Shown here one piece after another: positions 24,096 to 32,375 of a DNA stretch of 37,640 nt. This DNA comes from an uncultured Alistipes sp. (GTDB lineage Bacteria > Bacteroidota > Bacteroidia > Bacteroidales > Rikenellaceae): positions 1 to 37,640 of the forward strand of contig CASELE010000014.1 in the NCBI GenBank assembly GCA_949288735.1. Direction: 5' to 3'. A model generated the notes under the pieces. That model was not told where the DNA came from. It was given only the letters and a program-made list of their open reading frames with translations, and searched no databases. How positions within the stretch are numbered: the stretch's first letter is position 1; every line of letters begins with the position of its first letter. Made by a program: the position numbers and the translations under genes.

Positions 24096-26183
24096 ATGAA
24101 ACGAATTCTACCCCTGCTCGCGCTCTTTGCGACCCTCGCCGTCTCTTCGTGCAGTCTGCTCGACATCGACGACGACGATGAAGTCGAACAGGAGGGCGGC
24201 ACCGCCGTCGACGAGCCTACGGTGTCCATCGAAAGCGCCCTTCAGCTCGAACGCAACCGGGCCGTCGTGCTGCCCGACGAGGAGCTGCGCGTCGGCTTCA
24301 CGCTCCGGATCGACACCGATATAGACGGAGAGAGGCCGATAGACCTCCGCTACGAGGTCTATGGCTACGATTCCGACCGCTATGCGGTCGACATGGAACA
24401 GGAGTCGCTGACCTCGGGAACGCTCGTCATCCGCGGCATCGACGCATCGGCCGGCTACGCTCCGAGCGAGGTCTGGCTCCGGGTCGATGATCTCGTGACG
24501 GGGGCCTCGTCCGAAGCGGTACTCCGCCTCGACGCGCTCGAATGTTCGTGGTACGACGCCCCGACGAACAACCTCTACGCCGCTCCCGCCCAGGGCGGTG
24601 TCGTGGAACTCGTCGTCGAGTGCAACACGACGACCCTGCTGCCGCTCACCGTTACGGAAGAGTGGATCGAGTACGATCCCGCCGAGAGCGAGGTCGAGGA
24701 GCTGGCCGACGGCTACAGCATCCAAGTCCACCGGCTCCATGTGCTGCCCCACGGCGAGGGGAGCGAACCGCGTGAAACCGAAATCGCGCTCCTCTCGGCA
24801 GAAGGCTTCATCATCGCCTCGTGCACCATCGGCCAGGAGGTCGACTTCGAGGCCTCCGGCCGCGAGATGATCCTGCGCGTCCGGGCTTCGGCCGGCAACG
24901 CCCGGACGGTCTATCTGCCTCTCTACTACATCGAGGAGTGCACCATCGACTGGGGCGACGGCAAGGCCGAGCGCTTCGAGCAGTACAACGCCTACGGCAC
25001 GGGACTCTCGCATACCTATGCCGAGGCGGGCGAATACGAGGTGCGCATCAGCGGCCGCGTATCGCAGATCAGATCCGAGGCCATGCCCGAAGCCGCACTC
25101 ACGAACTGCATCCTCGCCGTGGTGCAGTGGGGTAACCTCGGCACCGAGGTGCTCAGCATGAGGGATATCACGTCGCTCGAGTCCGTCGCGCCCGACACGC
25201 AGGGAGCCTTCGGGCAGATCCACACCTTCGACCGCACCTTCCTCCGCTGCACGGGGCTCACCGAGCTGCCCGAGGGTCTCTTCGCCGGCGCCACGGCGGC
25301 GGTCACCTTCGAGGCCACCTTCTACGGCTGCACCGGACTCACGACCCTGCCGGACGGACTCTTCGAAAAATGCGGTGCCACCACCTTCGACAGCGTATTC
25401 GCCGGCTGCACGGGGCTCACCTCCCTGCCGGCCGACCTCTTCCGCGGCTGCACGGACGCCTACACCTTCCACGCCACCTTCGAGGAGTGCACCGGGCTCA
25501 CCGAGCTGCCCGAAGAGCTCTTCGCCCACTGTCCGGACGTCATCAACTTCACGGCCGTCTTCAACCGCTGCACGGGGCTCACCGAACTGCCCGAAGGGCT
25601 CTTCGCGGCCAATCCCCGGGCCAACTTCCGCGGCGAAACGGTCTACTATCCCGGATCCTCCTACATCGAGGAACGGGGTCTCTTCTCGGGCTGCACGGGA
25701 CTCACCGAACTGCCCGAAGGACTCTTCGCGGCCAATACTCAGGCGAGTGATCTCTCGATGGCCTTCCTCGGCTGCACCGGACTGAAACATCTGCCCGCCG
25801 GGCTCTTTGCCTCGAACGCGGAACTCACCGACGTGACGAGCACCTTCGAGAGGTGCACCGCACTCGAGGAGGTTCCCGCCGGGCTCTTCGACGGCAACAC
25901 ACGGCTCGAGGATGTCTCCTCGCTCTTCGAGGGTTGCAAGGCGCTCCGCAGCGTACCCGTAGATATCTTCGACAACTGCCGGCTCATTCTGCAGTGCTAC
26001 TACACCTTCGGATGGTGCCCCCTCGAGGGCGAATCGCCCTACACCGAAATCGACGGGGTGAAGTACCATCTCTACGAGCGCAGCGAGAATCCGATCGAAT
26101 TCACCGTACCGGCCGGCAACAGCTGCTTCACGGGTTGCACCTCGCTCGACGATTACGAGGCCATACCCGAAACGTGGCGGTAA
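24096..26183 (+). CDS. surface lipoprotein with leucine-rich repeats
   Basis: The 695-residue protein has a lipoprotein leader (LAVSSC, Cys 19) followed at once by the acidic stretch SLLDIDDDDE, which fits the Bacteroidetes lipoprotein export signal for the outer face. Ig-like and BACON-like regions (about 40-250) and a PKD-like unit (TIDWGDGKAERFEQYN, about 284-320) precede nine tandem leucine-rich repeats with consensus FxxCTGLTELPEGLFAxx. Their leading cysteines (385, 412, 438, 465, 492, 533, 560, 587, 614) are 26-27 residues apart, save one 41-residue spacing from an insertion. BspA-like repeats of this kind usually mediate binding. It sits 27 nt after nadE, probably by read-through; the ligand is unknown. 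Confidence 0.85.
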   Translation: MKRILPLLALFATLAVSSCSLLDIDDDDEVEQEGGTAVDEPTVSIESALQLERNRAVVLPDEELRVGFTLRIDTDIDGERPIDLRYEVYGYDSDRYAVDMEQESLTSGTLVIRGIDASAGYAPSEVWLRVDDLVTGASSEAVLRLDALECSWYDAPTNNLYAAPAQGGVVELVVECNTTTLLPLTVTEEWIEYDPAESEVEELADGYSIQVHRLHVLPHGEGSEPRETEIALLSAEGFIIASCTIGQEVDFEASGREMILRVRASAGNARTVYLPLYYIEECTIDWGDGKAERFEQYNAYGTGLSHTYAEAGEYEVRISGRVSQIRSEAMPEAALTNCILAVVQWGNLGTEVLSMRDITSLESVAPDTQGAFGQIHTFDRTFLRCTGLTELPEGLFAGATAAVTFEATFYGCTGLTTLPDGLFEKCGATTFDSVFAGCTGLTSLPADLFRGCTDAYTFHATFEECTGLTELPEELFAHCPDVINFTAVFNRCTGLTELPEGLFAANPRANFRGETVYYPGSSYIEERGLFSGCTGLTELPEGLFAANTQASDLSMAFLGCTGLKHLPAGLFASNAELTDVTSTFERCTALEEVPAGLFDGNTRLEDVSSLFEGCKALRSVPVDIFDNCRLILQCYYTFGWCPLEGESPYTEIDGVKYHLYERSENPIEFTVPAGNSCFTGCTSLDDYEAIPETWR
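25248..25937 (+). repeat. nine tandem 78-81-nt leucine-rich-repeat units
   Basis: The block codes for CTGLTELPEGLFA-type units starting with Cys codons at 25248, 25329, 25407, 25488, 25569, 25692, 25773, 25854 and 25935. Several units share near-identical DNA (for example the phrase for CTGLTELPEGLFA at 25248, 25569 and 25692), making unit loss or gain by recombination possible. Confidence 0.8.
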
Positions 26184-26207
26184 CGGTTACGGTTACGGAC
26201 ACAAACG

Positions 26208-26246
26208 GATGCGGGGCGGGAAGCGCAATGCTTCCCGCCCCGCATC
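26208..26246. terminator. bidirectional terminator between convergent genes
   Basis: A perfect 17-bp stem (26208-26224 with 26230-26246, 5-nt loop) lies between the stops of the rightward lipoprotein gene and the leftward membrane-protein gene. On the + strand it is followed by GTATTT, on the minus strand by CGTTTGTGT, so it can serve both. Confidence 0.75.
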
Positions 26247-26262
26247 GTATTTACCGCAGCAT

Positions 26263-26916
26263 CTACAGGAAGAGCAGCACCGCCATCGTCACGACGAAAC
26301 CCGCGAGAAAGCCCGCGAGCGTCTGCATCCCGTCGTGACGTCCGAGATGAAGGCGCGCCGTGGCGACGAGACCCGAGGCCGCAATCGCGACGAGAAGCGG
26401 CGCGAGCAGCGCCCCCGCCCCGGCGAGGTTCATCACCGTGAGGGCGGCGACGACGGCGCCGGCGGCCGTCATATAGAGACTGATGCGCCACCGCAGAAGA
26501 TACGGTACCATGCAGAGCAGACCGCAGAGCCCTTCGGCGACGAAGAACTTGCGCAGGAAGAGGGCCGTCGGCACCTTCGTCAGCGTAAGCACGCAGAGAA
26601 TGCAGCAGACCACCCAGACGGCCAGCGGAGCGACCCTTTCGCCCTGCCGCACCTCCCGCAGGGCCGAAAGGCGATCCGAGATGCGCAGCACTCCGAGCGA
26701 CAGCAGCGGTATGACGAAGGTATAAAGCGCCACGACCCACGTCAGATAGAGCTTCAGCGAGAGGGGGTAGAAGACGAAGAGGGTCGATGAGAGGAGCACC
26801 GCCAGCAGAGAGAGCGGCAGCACGAAGGGGTGCAACAGCCACGAAAGCGCCCTCGCACCGCCGCGAAGCGCCGCCGCGGGGCTCCAGCCCCGAAGGAGTC
26901 TGCGCGGATCCGTCAT
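26263..26916 (-). CDS. integral membrane protein, PAP2-like
   Basis: The 217-residue protein has five or six hydrophobic segments and near its C-terminus the phrase ARLHLGRHDGMQTLAGFLAG, which resembles the conserved R-x5-H-x3-(D/Q)-x3-G region of PAP2-type lipid phosphatases; the first PAP2 motif is not evident. The assignment is therefore tentative; it may be a degenerate or divergent member. Its ATG overlaps the rpoN stop (ATGA, 26913-26916), so it is translationally coupled to rpoN. It could act on a membrane lipid phosphate such as undecaprenyl pyrophosphate, but this is inference. Confidence 0.6.
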   Translation of the reverse strand: MTDPRRLLRGWSPAAALRGGARALSWLLHPFVLPLSLLAVLLSSTLFVFYPLSLKLYLTWVVALYTFVIPLLSLGVLRISDRLSALREVRQGERVAPLAVWVVCCILCVLTLTKVPTALFLRKFFVAEGLCGLLCMVPYLLRWRISLYMTAAGAVVAALTVMNLAGAGALLAPLLVAIAASGLVATARLHLGRHDGMQTLAGFLAGFVVTMAVLLFL

Positions 26917-28331
26917 AGCTGCCGGCGCAGCCGCGCCACCGGAATATCGAGCATCTCGCGGTACTTGGCCACCGTGCGCCGCGCAATGAGATAGCCGCGG
27001 GAGCGGAGCATCTCCATGAGCGCCTCGTCGGTCAGCGGGCGGCGCTTGTCCTCCTCGTCGACGAAGCGCCGGAGCAGATTCTTGACCTCGTAGCTCGAGA
27101 CCTCCTCGCCCGATTCGGTCTGCATCGCCTCCGAAAAGAGCGACTTGAGCAGAATGATGCCGAACTGTGTCTGGACGTACTTGCTGTTCACCACGCGCGA
27201 AACGGTCGAGATGTCGAGCCCCGTGCGGTCGGCTATATCCTTGAGAATCATCGGCCGCAGCTTGCCGCGGTCTCCATCCTTGAAATACTCCTGCTGGTAG
27301 TCGAGTATGGCCCGCATGGTGCGCATGAGCGTATCCTGCCGCTGGCGGATGGCCGTAATGAACCACTTGGCCGAATCGATTCTGCTCTTGACGAACTGCA
27401 GCGTCTCGCGGTCCTTCTCCTTCACCGTCCCGTCGGAGCCCACCAGATCGCGCATCATCTCCACATAGCGACGGTTCACACGCACCTCGGGAAGCCCCGA
27501 CGAATTGAGCGACAGGTCGAAACGGCCGTCGTGCCAGTCGAGCACGAAATCGGGGACGACGTAGGGAGTCGTGTCGGAGCCTCCCTCGGAGTAGAGGTTG
27601 CCGGGCTTGGGCGTGAGGCGGCGTATCTCCTCGATGGCATCGCGGAACTCCTCCTCCGAGACCTGCAGACGCGCCATGAGCTTCTCGTAGTGTTTCTTGA
27701 CGAATTCGTCAAAATGCGCCGTCAGGATCCGGCGCGCCAGCCGTACCGCAGGGGTGTCGTTCCGGCGCTGGTCCATCTGCAGAAGCAGGCACTCCTGCAG
27801 GTTGCGGGCGCCGATGCCGGCGGGCTCCAGCTCGTGGATGACGCCGAGCAGCCGCTCCAGCTCGTCGGGAGTCGTCTCGATGCCCTGCGTGAAGGCTATG
27901 TCGTCGGCCACCGCACCGAGGTCGCGGCGCAGGTAGCCGTCCTCGTCGATGCTCCCCACCAGATAGGTCGCCAGACGCATGTCGCGCTCCGACAAATCGC
28001 GGTAGCCCAGCTGCTCGATGAGGTACTCCTGCAACGACCGGCCGCCCGAGAGGGTGACGGGACGCTGGCGATCCTCCTTCGAGTAGTTGTTGATGCGGCT
28101 CTTGTACGAGGGCGTGTCGTCGTCCTCGCGCAGATACTCGTCGACCGATATCTCGCGGGGTTCCTCGTCGGGAGCCCGTTCCTCCTCCTCGAGGGCGACG
28201 TTCTCCTCGAGTTCCTGCTTGATACGCTGCTCGAGCTGCATGGCAGGCAGTTCGAGCAGCTTGATCATCTGAATCTGCTGCGGCGAGAGCTTCTGCTGCA
28301 GCGAGAGCACCTGTTTCTGATTGATGGCCAT
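26913..28331 (-). CDS. rpoN: RNA polymerase sigma-54 factor
   Basis: The alternative sigma factor binds -24/-12 promoters and needs AAA+ activators for open-complex formation. The 472-residue protein has the Gln-rich region I (NQKQVLSLQQKLSPQQIQMI), an acidic linker, the core-binding domain, and a C-terminal DNA-binding part with the RpoN box ARRTVAKYRE (450-459). It also contains the helix-turn-helix DIADRTGLDISTVSRVVNSKY. It lies 70 nt downstream of asnS with no promoter seen between, so it is probably carried on the asnS transcript. No sigma-54 activator is encoded in the window. Confidence 0.94.
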   Translation of the reverse strand: MAINQKQVLSLQQKLSPQQIQMIKLLELPAMQLEQRIKQELEENVALEEEERAPDEEPREISVDEYLREDDDTPSYKSRINNYSKEDRQRPVTLSGGRSLQEYLIEQLGYRDLSERDMRLATYLVGSIDEDGYLRRDLGAVADDIAFTQGIETTPDELERLLGVIHELEPAGIGARNLQECLLLQMDQRRNDTPAVRLARRILTAHFDEFVKKHYEKLMARLQVSEEEFRDAIEEIRRLTPKPGNLYSEGGSDTTPYVVPDFVLDWHDGRFDLSLNSSGLPEVRVNRRYVEMMRDLVGSDGTVKEKDRETLQFVKSRIDSAKWFITAIRQRQDTLMRTMRAILDYQQEYFKDGDRGKLRPMILKDIADRTGLDISTVSRVVNSKYVQTQFGIILLKSLFSEAMQTESGEEVSSYEVKNLLRRFVDEEDKRRPLTDEALMEMLRSRGYLIARRTVAKYREMLDIPVARLRRQL

Positions 28332-28401
28332 CTCTGCTTCTCCTGTTCGTTCTCCGAATCCGGAACCGGTCTCTTCATCGCAGGTCGCACGCGGAGGAGG
28401 G

Positions 28402-29790
28402 TCAGAACTCCGCGTTCTTCGGATAACGGGGGAAGGGTATCACGTCGCGGATGTTGGTCATGCCCGTGACGAAGAGCAGCAGACGCTCGAAGCCCAGCCC
28501 GAAGCCCGAGTGGGGAGCCGAACCCCAGCGGCGCGTATCGAGATACCACCACAACTCGCGCTCGTTCATGCCCAGCTCGCGCACGCGCGCCGAGAGCTTG
28601 CCGTAGTCGGCCTCACGCTCCGAGCCGCCGATGATCTCGCCGATCTTCGGGAAAAGCACGTCCATGGCACGCACCGTACGGCCGTCGTCGTTCTGCTTCA
28701 TATAGAAGGCCTTGATCTCCTTCGGATAGTTGATCAGTATCACCGGACGCTTGAAGTGCTCCTCGACCAGATAGCGCTCGTGCTCCGACTGCAGGTCGCA
28801 GCCCCAGTCGCACGGGAACTCGAACTTGCGGCCCGAAGCCTTCAGGATCTCGATGCCCTCGGTGTAGTCGAGCCGCTTGAAATCGTTCTCCACCACGAAG
28901 CGCAGCCGCTCCAGCAGCCCCGGATCCCACATCTTGTTGAGGAATTCGAGATCCTCGGCACAGTGCTCCAGTGCATAGCGTATCAGCGACTTGAGGAAAT
29001 CCTCGGCCAGTTCCATATCGTCCTCGAGCTCGTAGAAGGCCATCTCGGGTTCGATCATCCAAAACTCGGAGAGGTGGCGCGGAGTATTCGAATTCTCGGC
29101 GCGGAAGGTAGGGCCGAAGGTGTAGATGCGGCCCAGGGCCAGAGCCCCGAGCTCGCCTTCGAGCTGACCCGACACGGTGAGGTTGCAGGGCTTGCCGAAG
29201 AAGTCCTGCGCATAGTCCACCTTGCCCTCGGCCGTCTTCGGCACGTTGTTCAGGTCGAGCGTCGTCACGGTGAACATCGCACCGGCGCCCTCGCAGTCCG
29301 ATGCGGTGATCAGAGGGGTGTGGAAATAGTAGAAACCGTTGCGGTTGAAATATTCGTGAATCGCATAGGCCATCGCGTGACGGATGCGCAGCACGGCGCC
29401 GAAGGTGTTCGTGCGGGGACGCAGATAGGCGATGTCGCGCAGGAACTCGAGCGAATGGCCCTTCTTCTGCAGCGGATAGCTCTCCGGATCGGCCGTGCCG
29501 TAGATCTCGATGCTGTCGGCCTGCACCTCGACACCCTGGCCCGAGCCCATCGACTTGACCAGCCGCCCCTCCACCCGGATGCAGGCACCCGTGGTGACGG
29601 GCTTGAGCCGCTCCTCCGGAATCTTCGTCGGGTCGACCACCACCTGGATGTTGGCGACGCACGAGCCGTCGTTCAGTGCGATGAACGATACGTTCTTGTT
29701 GCCGCGCTTGGTGCGCACCCACCCCTGGACGGTAACCTCCGTATCCACGGCGGCCGACCGGAGGATTTCTGCGATTCTCTGCCTTTTCAT
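28402..29790 (-). CDS. asnS: asparaginyl-tRNA synthetase
   Basis: The class IIb synthetase charges tRNA-Asn with asparagine. The 462-residue protein has the N-terminal OB-fold anticodon domain ([20 protein letters not shown]), the motif 2 region [21 protein letters not shown] and motif 3 [15 protein letters not shown]. The motif 2 phrase with RHLSEF and the FxxE context separates AsnRS from AspRS. The ATG at 29790 was chosen because upstream frame would include the promoter at 29828-29859. It is first in the asnS-rpoN-membrane protein unit. Confidence 0.94.
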   Translation of the reverse strand: MKRQRIAEILRSAAVDTEVTVQGWVRTKRGNKNVSFIALNDGSCVANIQVVVDPTKIPEERLKPVTTGACIRVEGRLVKSMGSGQGVEVQADSIEIYGTADPESYPLQKKGHSLEFLRDIAYLRPRTNTFGAVLRIRHAMAYAIHEYFNRNGFYYFHTPLITASDCEGAGAMFTVTTLDLNNVPKTAEGKVDYAQDFFGKPCNLTVSGQLEGELGALALGRIYTFGPTFRAENSNTPRHLSEFWMIEPEMAFYELEDDMELAEDFLKSLIRYALEHCAEDLEFLNKMWDPGLLERLRFVVENDFKRLDYTEGIEILKASGRKFEFPCDWGCDLQSEHERYLVEEHFKRPVILINYPKEIKAFYMKQNDDGRTVRAMDVLFPKIGEIIGGSEREADYGKLSARVRELGMNERELWWYLDTRRWGSAPHSGFGLGFERLLLFVTGMTNIRDVIPFPRYPKNAEF

Positions 29791-29827
29791 GTCGTTTCGA
29801 TGGTTTTGTCTCGGTTTTACGAACTTA

Positions 29828-29859
29828 CAAAGATAGGCATTAATTTGCGATTCGGCAAA
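29828..29859 (-). promoter_or_regulatory. promoter of asnS
   Basis: Read on the minus strand, -33 TTTG (29856-29859), 20 nt, -7 TATCTTTG (29828-29835), with the ATG 38 nt downstream. It interleaves with the divergent promoter at 29844-29874. Confidence 0.75.
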
Positions 29860-29874
29860 AAAAAAGTACCTTTG
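29844..29874 (+). promoter_or_regulatory. promoter of the GH2-like-rlmH-luxR unit
   Basis: A full match to consensus: -33 TTTG (29844-29847), 19 nt, -7 TACCTTTG (29867-29874); the ATG at 29903 is 28 nt downstream. The asnS -33 box lies inside its spacer. Confidence 0.8.
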
Positions 29875-29902
29875 CACGAACGCAATCCTAAGTTCGGCTA
29901 TC

Positions 29903-31213
29903 ATGAAAAGACTTCTTCTGCTGGCCCTCGCGGCGGGGCTCATGCTCCCTTCGGCGGCCCAGAACGCCGGACGCATCTACCGCACCGAAGCGGCGCCCTA
30001 CGATTCGCGCCACGATGCCGATGCCCGCAACCGTCAGGACGACAAGGCATACATCCGCTTCGAGCCCGTCGCCGCGACGACCCGCGACGGACTTCGCGTG
30101 GCGGCGCAACAAATCGACATCCCCTACGCCTGGACCGACGGCTGCGTCTACCTCCATCTGGAGAATGTCGGCTCGGCCTATACCCTCGCGCTCGACGGAA
30201 GAGCCGTAGCCGAGGTGGAGGATCCCGTCACGCCGGCCGAGTTTCTCCTCACGCCTCTCGTACACGAAGGCCCGAACCTGATATCGCTGACGCTGCGCCC
30301 GTCGCGCACGCCGCAGCTCCAGGAGGGCACCCCTCCGACGGAACGTCCGCGCTTCGCCGACTGCTACCTCTACATGCAGAACCGCCGTAGCGTGGCCGAC
30401 TTCACGGTCGCCCTCCGCCCCGACTCGACCCGCCGCTTCGGTATCCTCGACCTGGCCGTCGTGGTGCGCAACGCCTACAACTACGACGAGCCCGTCACCG
30501 TGGGCTACGACATCTATTCGCCACAGGGCCGGCTGCTCGACTTCAGCATCGTGGAACGCACCGTCGCCGGACGGTCGGCCGACACGCTCCGCTTCGCGCC
30601 CCACGTCTACGGCGCCTACGACAACCGCTGGGAGTCCGACGGGTCCAACCCGCCCCTTTACCGCGTGATGCTCTTCCTGCGCCGTGACGGAGCCTACAAG
30701 GAGTACATGCCCCTGCGGGTCGGATTCCGCGACGTGGAGTTCCGCGACGGCCGCTTCTACAGCTTCGGCCGGCCGCTCGAACTGCGCGAGGCGTCCTGCA
30801 ACGCCGCATCCGACCGCGAGGCGACGCGCGCCCGCATGGTCGCGCTGAAACGGCGCGGGGTCAATACGCTGCGACCCGACGCCCCGCAGCCGGCATGGTA
30901 CTACGAACTCTGCGACGAACTGGGGCTCCGGGTCATCGACCGCGCCAACCTCAACGCCCCGCGCGGCCGCGGCGACCGCACCGTCGGAGGCACCCCCTCG
31001 AACGACCCCGCTCTTGCGGCGGAGTATCTCGAACGGGTGAAGGCCATGTACTACCGCTCGCGCAACTACACCTGCGTGATCGCCTACGAGCTGGGCGGTG
31101 CCTCGGGCAACGGGTACAACATGTACAAGGCCTACCAGTGGCTCAAGTCGGTCGAGCGCAGCCGTCCGGTGCTCTACGGCGACGCCGCCGGCGAATGGAA
31201 TTCGGACCTGTAG
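29903..31213 (+). CDS. truncated GH2-like protein lacking catalytic residues
   Basis: The 436-residue protein has a signal peptide ([17 protein letters not shown]), a GH2 sugar-binding-like N-terminal sandwich ([20 protein letters not shown]), an Ig-like domain, and the first half of a TIM barrel ([20 protein letters not shown], then [21 protein letters not shown]). In active beta-galactosidases the last phrase reads W-S-L-G-N-E-x-G-N-G; here the acid/base Glu is Ala400 and the preceding Asn is Gly399. The protein ends at EWNSDL, before the nucleophile and the rest of the barrel. It is therefore probably a non-catalytic binding protein. No later in-frame remnant is found: rlmH begins 37 nt after the stop. 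A remnant gene in decay is the alternative. Confidence 0.75.
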   Translation: MKRLLLLALAAGLMLPSAAQNAGRIYRTEAAPYDSRHDADARNRQDDKAYIRFEPVAATTRDGLRVAAQQIDIPYAWTDGCVYLHLENVGSAYTLALDGRAVAEVEDPVTPAEFLLTPLVHEGPNLISLTLRPSRTPQLQEGTPPTERPRFADCYLYMQNRRSVADFTVALRPDSTRRFGILDLAVVVRNAYNYDEPVTVGYDIYSPQGRLLDFSIVERTVAGRSADTLRFAPHVYGAYDNRWESDGSNPPLYRVMLFLRRDGAYKEYMPLRVGFRDVEFRDGRFYSFGRPLELREASCNAASDREATRARMVALKRRGVNTLRPDAPQPAWYYELCDELGLRVIDRANLNAPRGRGDRTVGGTPSNDPALAAEYLERVKAMYYRSRNYTCVIAYELGGASGNGYNMYKAYQWLKSVERSRPVLYGDAAGEWNSDL

Positions 31214-31250
31214 CCGACGACGGCCGGAGGAGTTTCTCCGCGACAACGAC

Positions 31251-31724
31251 ATGAACATCGAACTGATCGTCATAGGCAAAACCGACTCCCGCGAGGTCGA
31301 GTCGCTCGTCGCGCTCTACGCACAGCGCATCGGCCGCTACTGCCGTTTCGGCATCACCGTGCTGCCCGACGTGCGCCGCACGCGCAACCTCACGCAGGCG
31401 CAGCAGCGCACAGCCGAAGGGGAGGCGCTGCTGCGTCAGTTCGCCGAGGGCGACTACGTGGCGCTGCTCGACGAGCGGGGCGAGGAGCGGCGTTCGACCG
31501 AATTCGCGCTATGGCTTCAGCAGCGACTCAACAGCGGCGTAAAACGGCTGGTGATGGTCATCGGCGGCCCCTACGGTTTCTCCGATGCGGTCTACGCACG
31601 GGCCGACGCCCGTCTCTCGCTCTCGCGCATGACCTTCTCGCACCAGCTCGTGCGGGTCCTCTTCGCCGAACAGCTCTACCGCGCCTTCACCATCCTGCGG
31701 CACGAACCCTACCACCACGAATAA
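31251..31724 (+). CDS. rlmH: 23S rRNA (pseudouridine1915-N3)-methyltransferase
   Basis: The 157-residue SPOUT-class enzyme methylates pseudouridine 1915 in helix 69 of 23S rRNA on the 70S ribosome using SAM. The sequence has the family phrases YVALLDERGEERRSTEFA, VIGGPYGFSDAVYARAD (SAM-binding knot) and SRMTFSHQLVRVLFAEQLYRA with RHEPYHH at the end. Length matches the 155-159-residue family. It starts at ATG 31251, 37 nt after the GH2-like gene, and is 7 nt ahead of the LuxR regulator. Confidence 0.94.
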   Translation: MNIELIVIGKTDSREVESLVALYAQRIGRYCRFGITVLPDVRRTRNLTQAQQRTAEGEALLRQFAEGDYVALLDERGEERRSTEFALWLQQRLNSGVKRLVMVIGGPYGFSDAVYARADARLSLSRMTFSHQLVRVLFAEQLYRAFTILRHEPYHHE

Positions 31725-31731
31725 TCGCCCG

Positions 31732-32322
31732 ATGAAACCCGCCATCGCCGTCGTCACGCGGAACCTGCTCGTGGGGCTGGGGCTCCGGAGCCTGCTCGCC
31801 GAACTGATGCCCGGGGCGGAAGTACTCCACTTCCAGCGCTTCGGCGACTTCGCGGCGACCGATCCGGAGGGTTACGTACACTTCTTCGTCGACACGCGGA
31901 CCCTGCTGCGCCATGCCGACTTCTTCCGCGACCGCCGTCAGAGCGTCATCCTGCTCACCCACGGACAGACACCGCACTTCGCCGGAATGCACCGGCTCGA
32001 CATCCGTGCCGATGCCGAAGAGCTCATGCGCGCCATCCTGCAGCTGCAGCGCGGCGTCCACGGTCCCGGCCACGGCATGGCTGCGCACGTCCCGTCGCCC
32101 GCCCTGCTCACCGACCGCGAGACGGAGGTTCTGACGCTCCTCGCCCGAGGGCTGACAAGCAAGGAGATAGCCGACCGTCTCGGCATCGGCACGACGACGG
32201 TCGTCACGCACCGCCGCAGCATCGCCGGAAAACTCGGCATCCGGTCGGTGGCCGGACTGACACTCTACGCCGCCACGATGGGCTACATCGACATCGACGA
32301 GTCCGGAATCATCAAAAATTAG
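31732..32322 (+). CDS. LuxR-type transcriptional regulator with degenerate receiver
   Basis: The 196-residue protein has a C-terminal LuxR/FixJ helix-turn-helix (about 126-190): LTDRETEVLTLLARGLTSKE, then IADRLGIGTTTVVTHRRSIA, then GKLGIRSVAGLTLYA. The N-terminal ~110 residues look like a receiver fold, but the acidic pair expected near residues 8-10 is VTRN. The only candidate phosphoacceptor is Asp54 (FFVDTRTLL), and the usual Thr/Ser-Lys switch (ILLTHGQT) is incomplete. It may respond to a ligand or partner rather than phosphorylation. It sits 7 nt after rlmH and 53 nt before a TonB-dependent receptor gene with its own promoter; local control of that receptor is plausible. Confidence 0.8.
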   Translation: MKPAIAVVTRNLLVGLGLRSLLAELMPGAEVLHFQRFGDFAATDPEGYVHFFVDTRTLLRHADFFRDRRQSVILLTHGQTPHFAGMHRLDIRADAEELMRAILQLQRGVHGPGHGMAAHVPSPALLTDRETEVLTLLARGLTSKEIADRLGIGTTTVVTHRRSIAGKLGIRSVAGLTLYAATMGYIDIDESGIIKN

Positions 32323-32324
32323 GA

Positions 32325-32355
32325 TTGCACAATCCGGAAGAAAGCCGTTACTTTG
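32325..32355 (+). promoter_or_regulatory. promoter of the TonB receptor gene
   Basis: -33 TTGC (32325-32328), 19 nt, -7 TTACTTTG (32348-32355), which differs from TAnnTTTG at one base. The ATG at 32376 lies 20 nt downstream. Confidence 0.55.
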
Positions 32356-32375
32356 CCTCTTCGAATAGAGCTGAA

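Noticed and set aside
26182..26199. Short GTTACG tandem repeat after the LRR lipoprotein gene
   Set aside because: Three near-copies of a 6-mer at a gene end, with no sign of function or of a mobile element.
31214..31250. Frameshift hypothesis for the truncated GH2-like gene
   Set aside because: The 37 nt before rlmH are too few to hold the missing barrel half, so a simple frameshift cannot restore a full enzyme; any loss must be a larger deletion.
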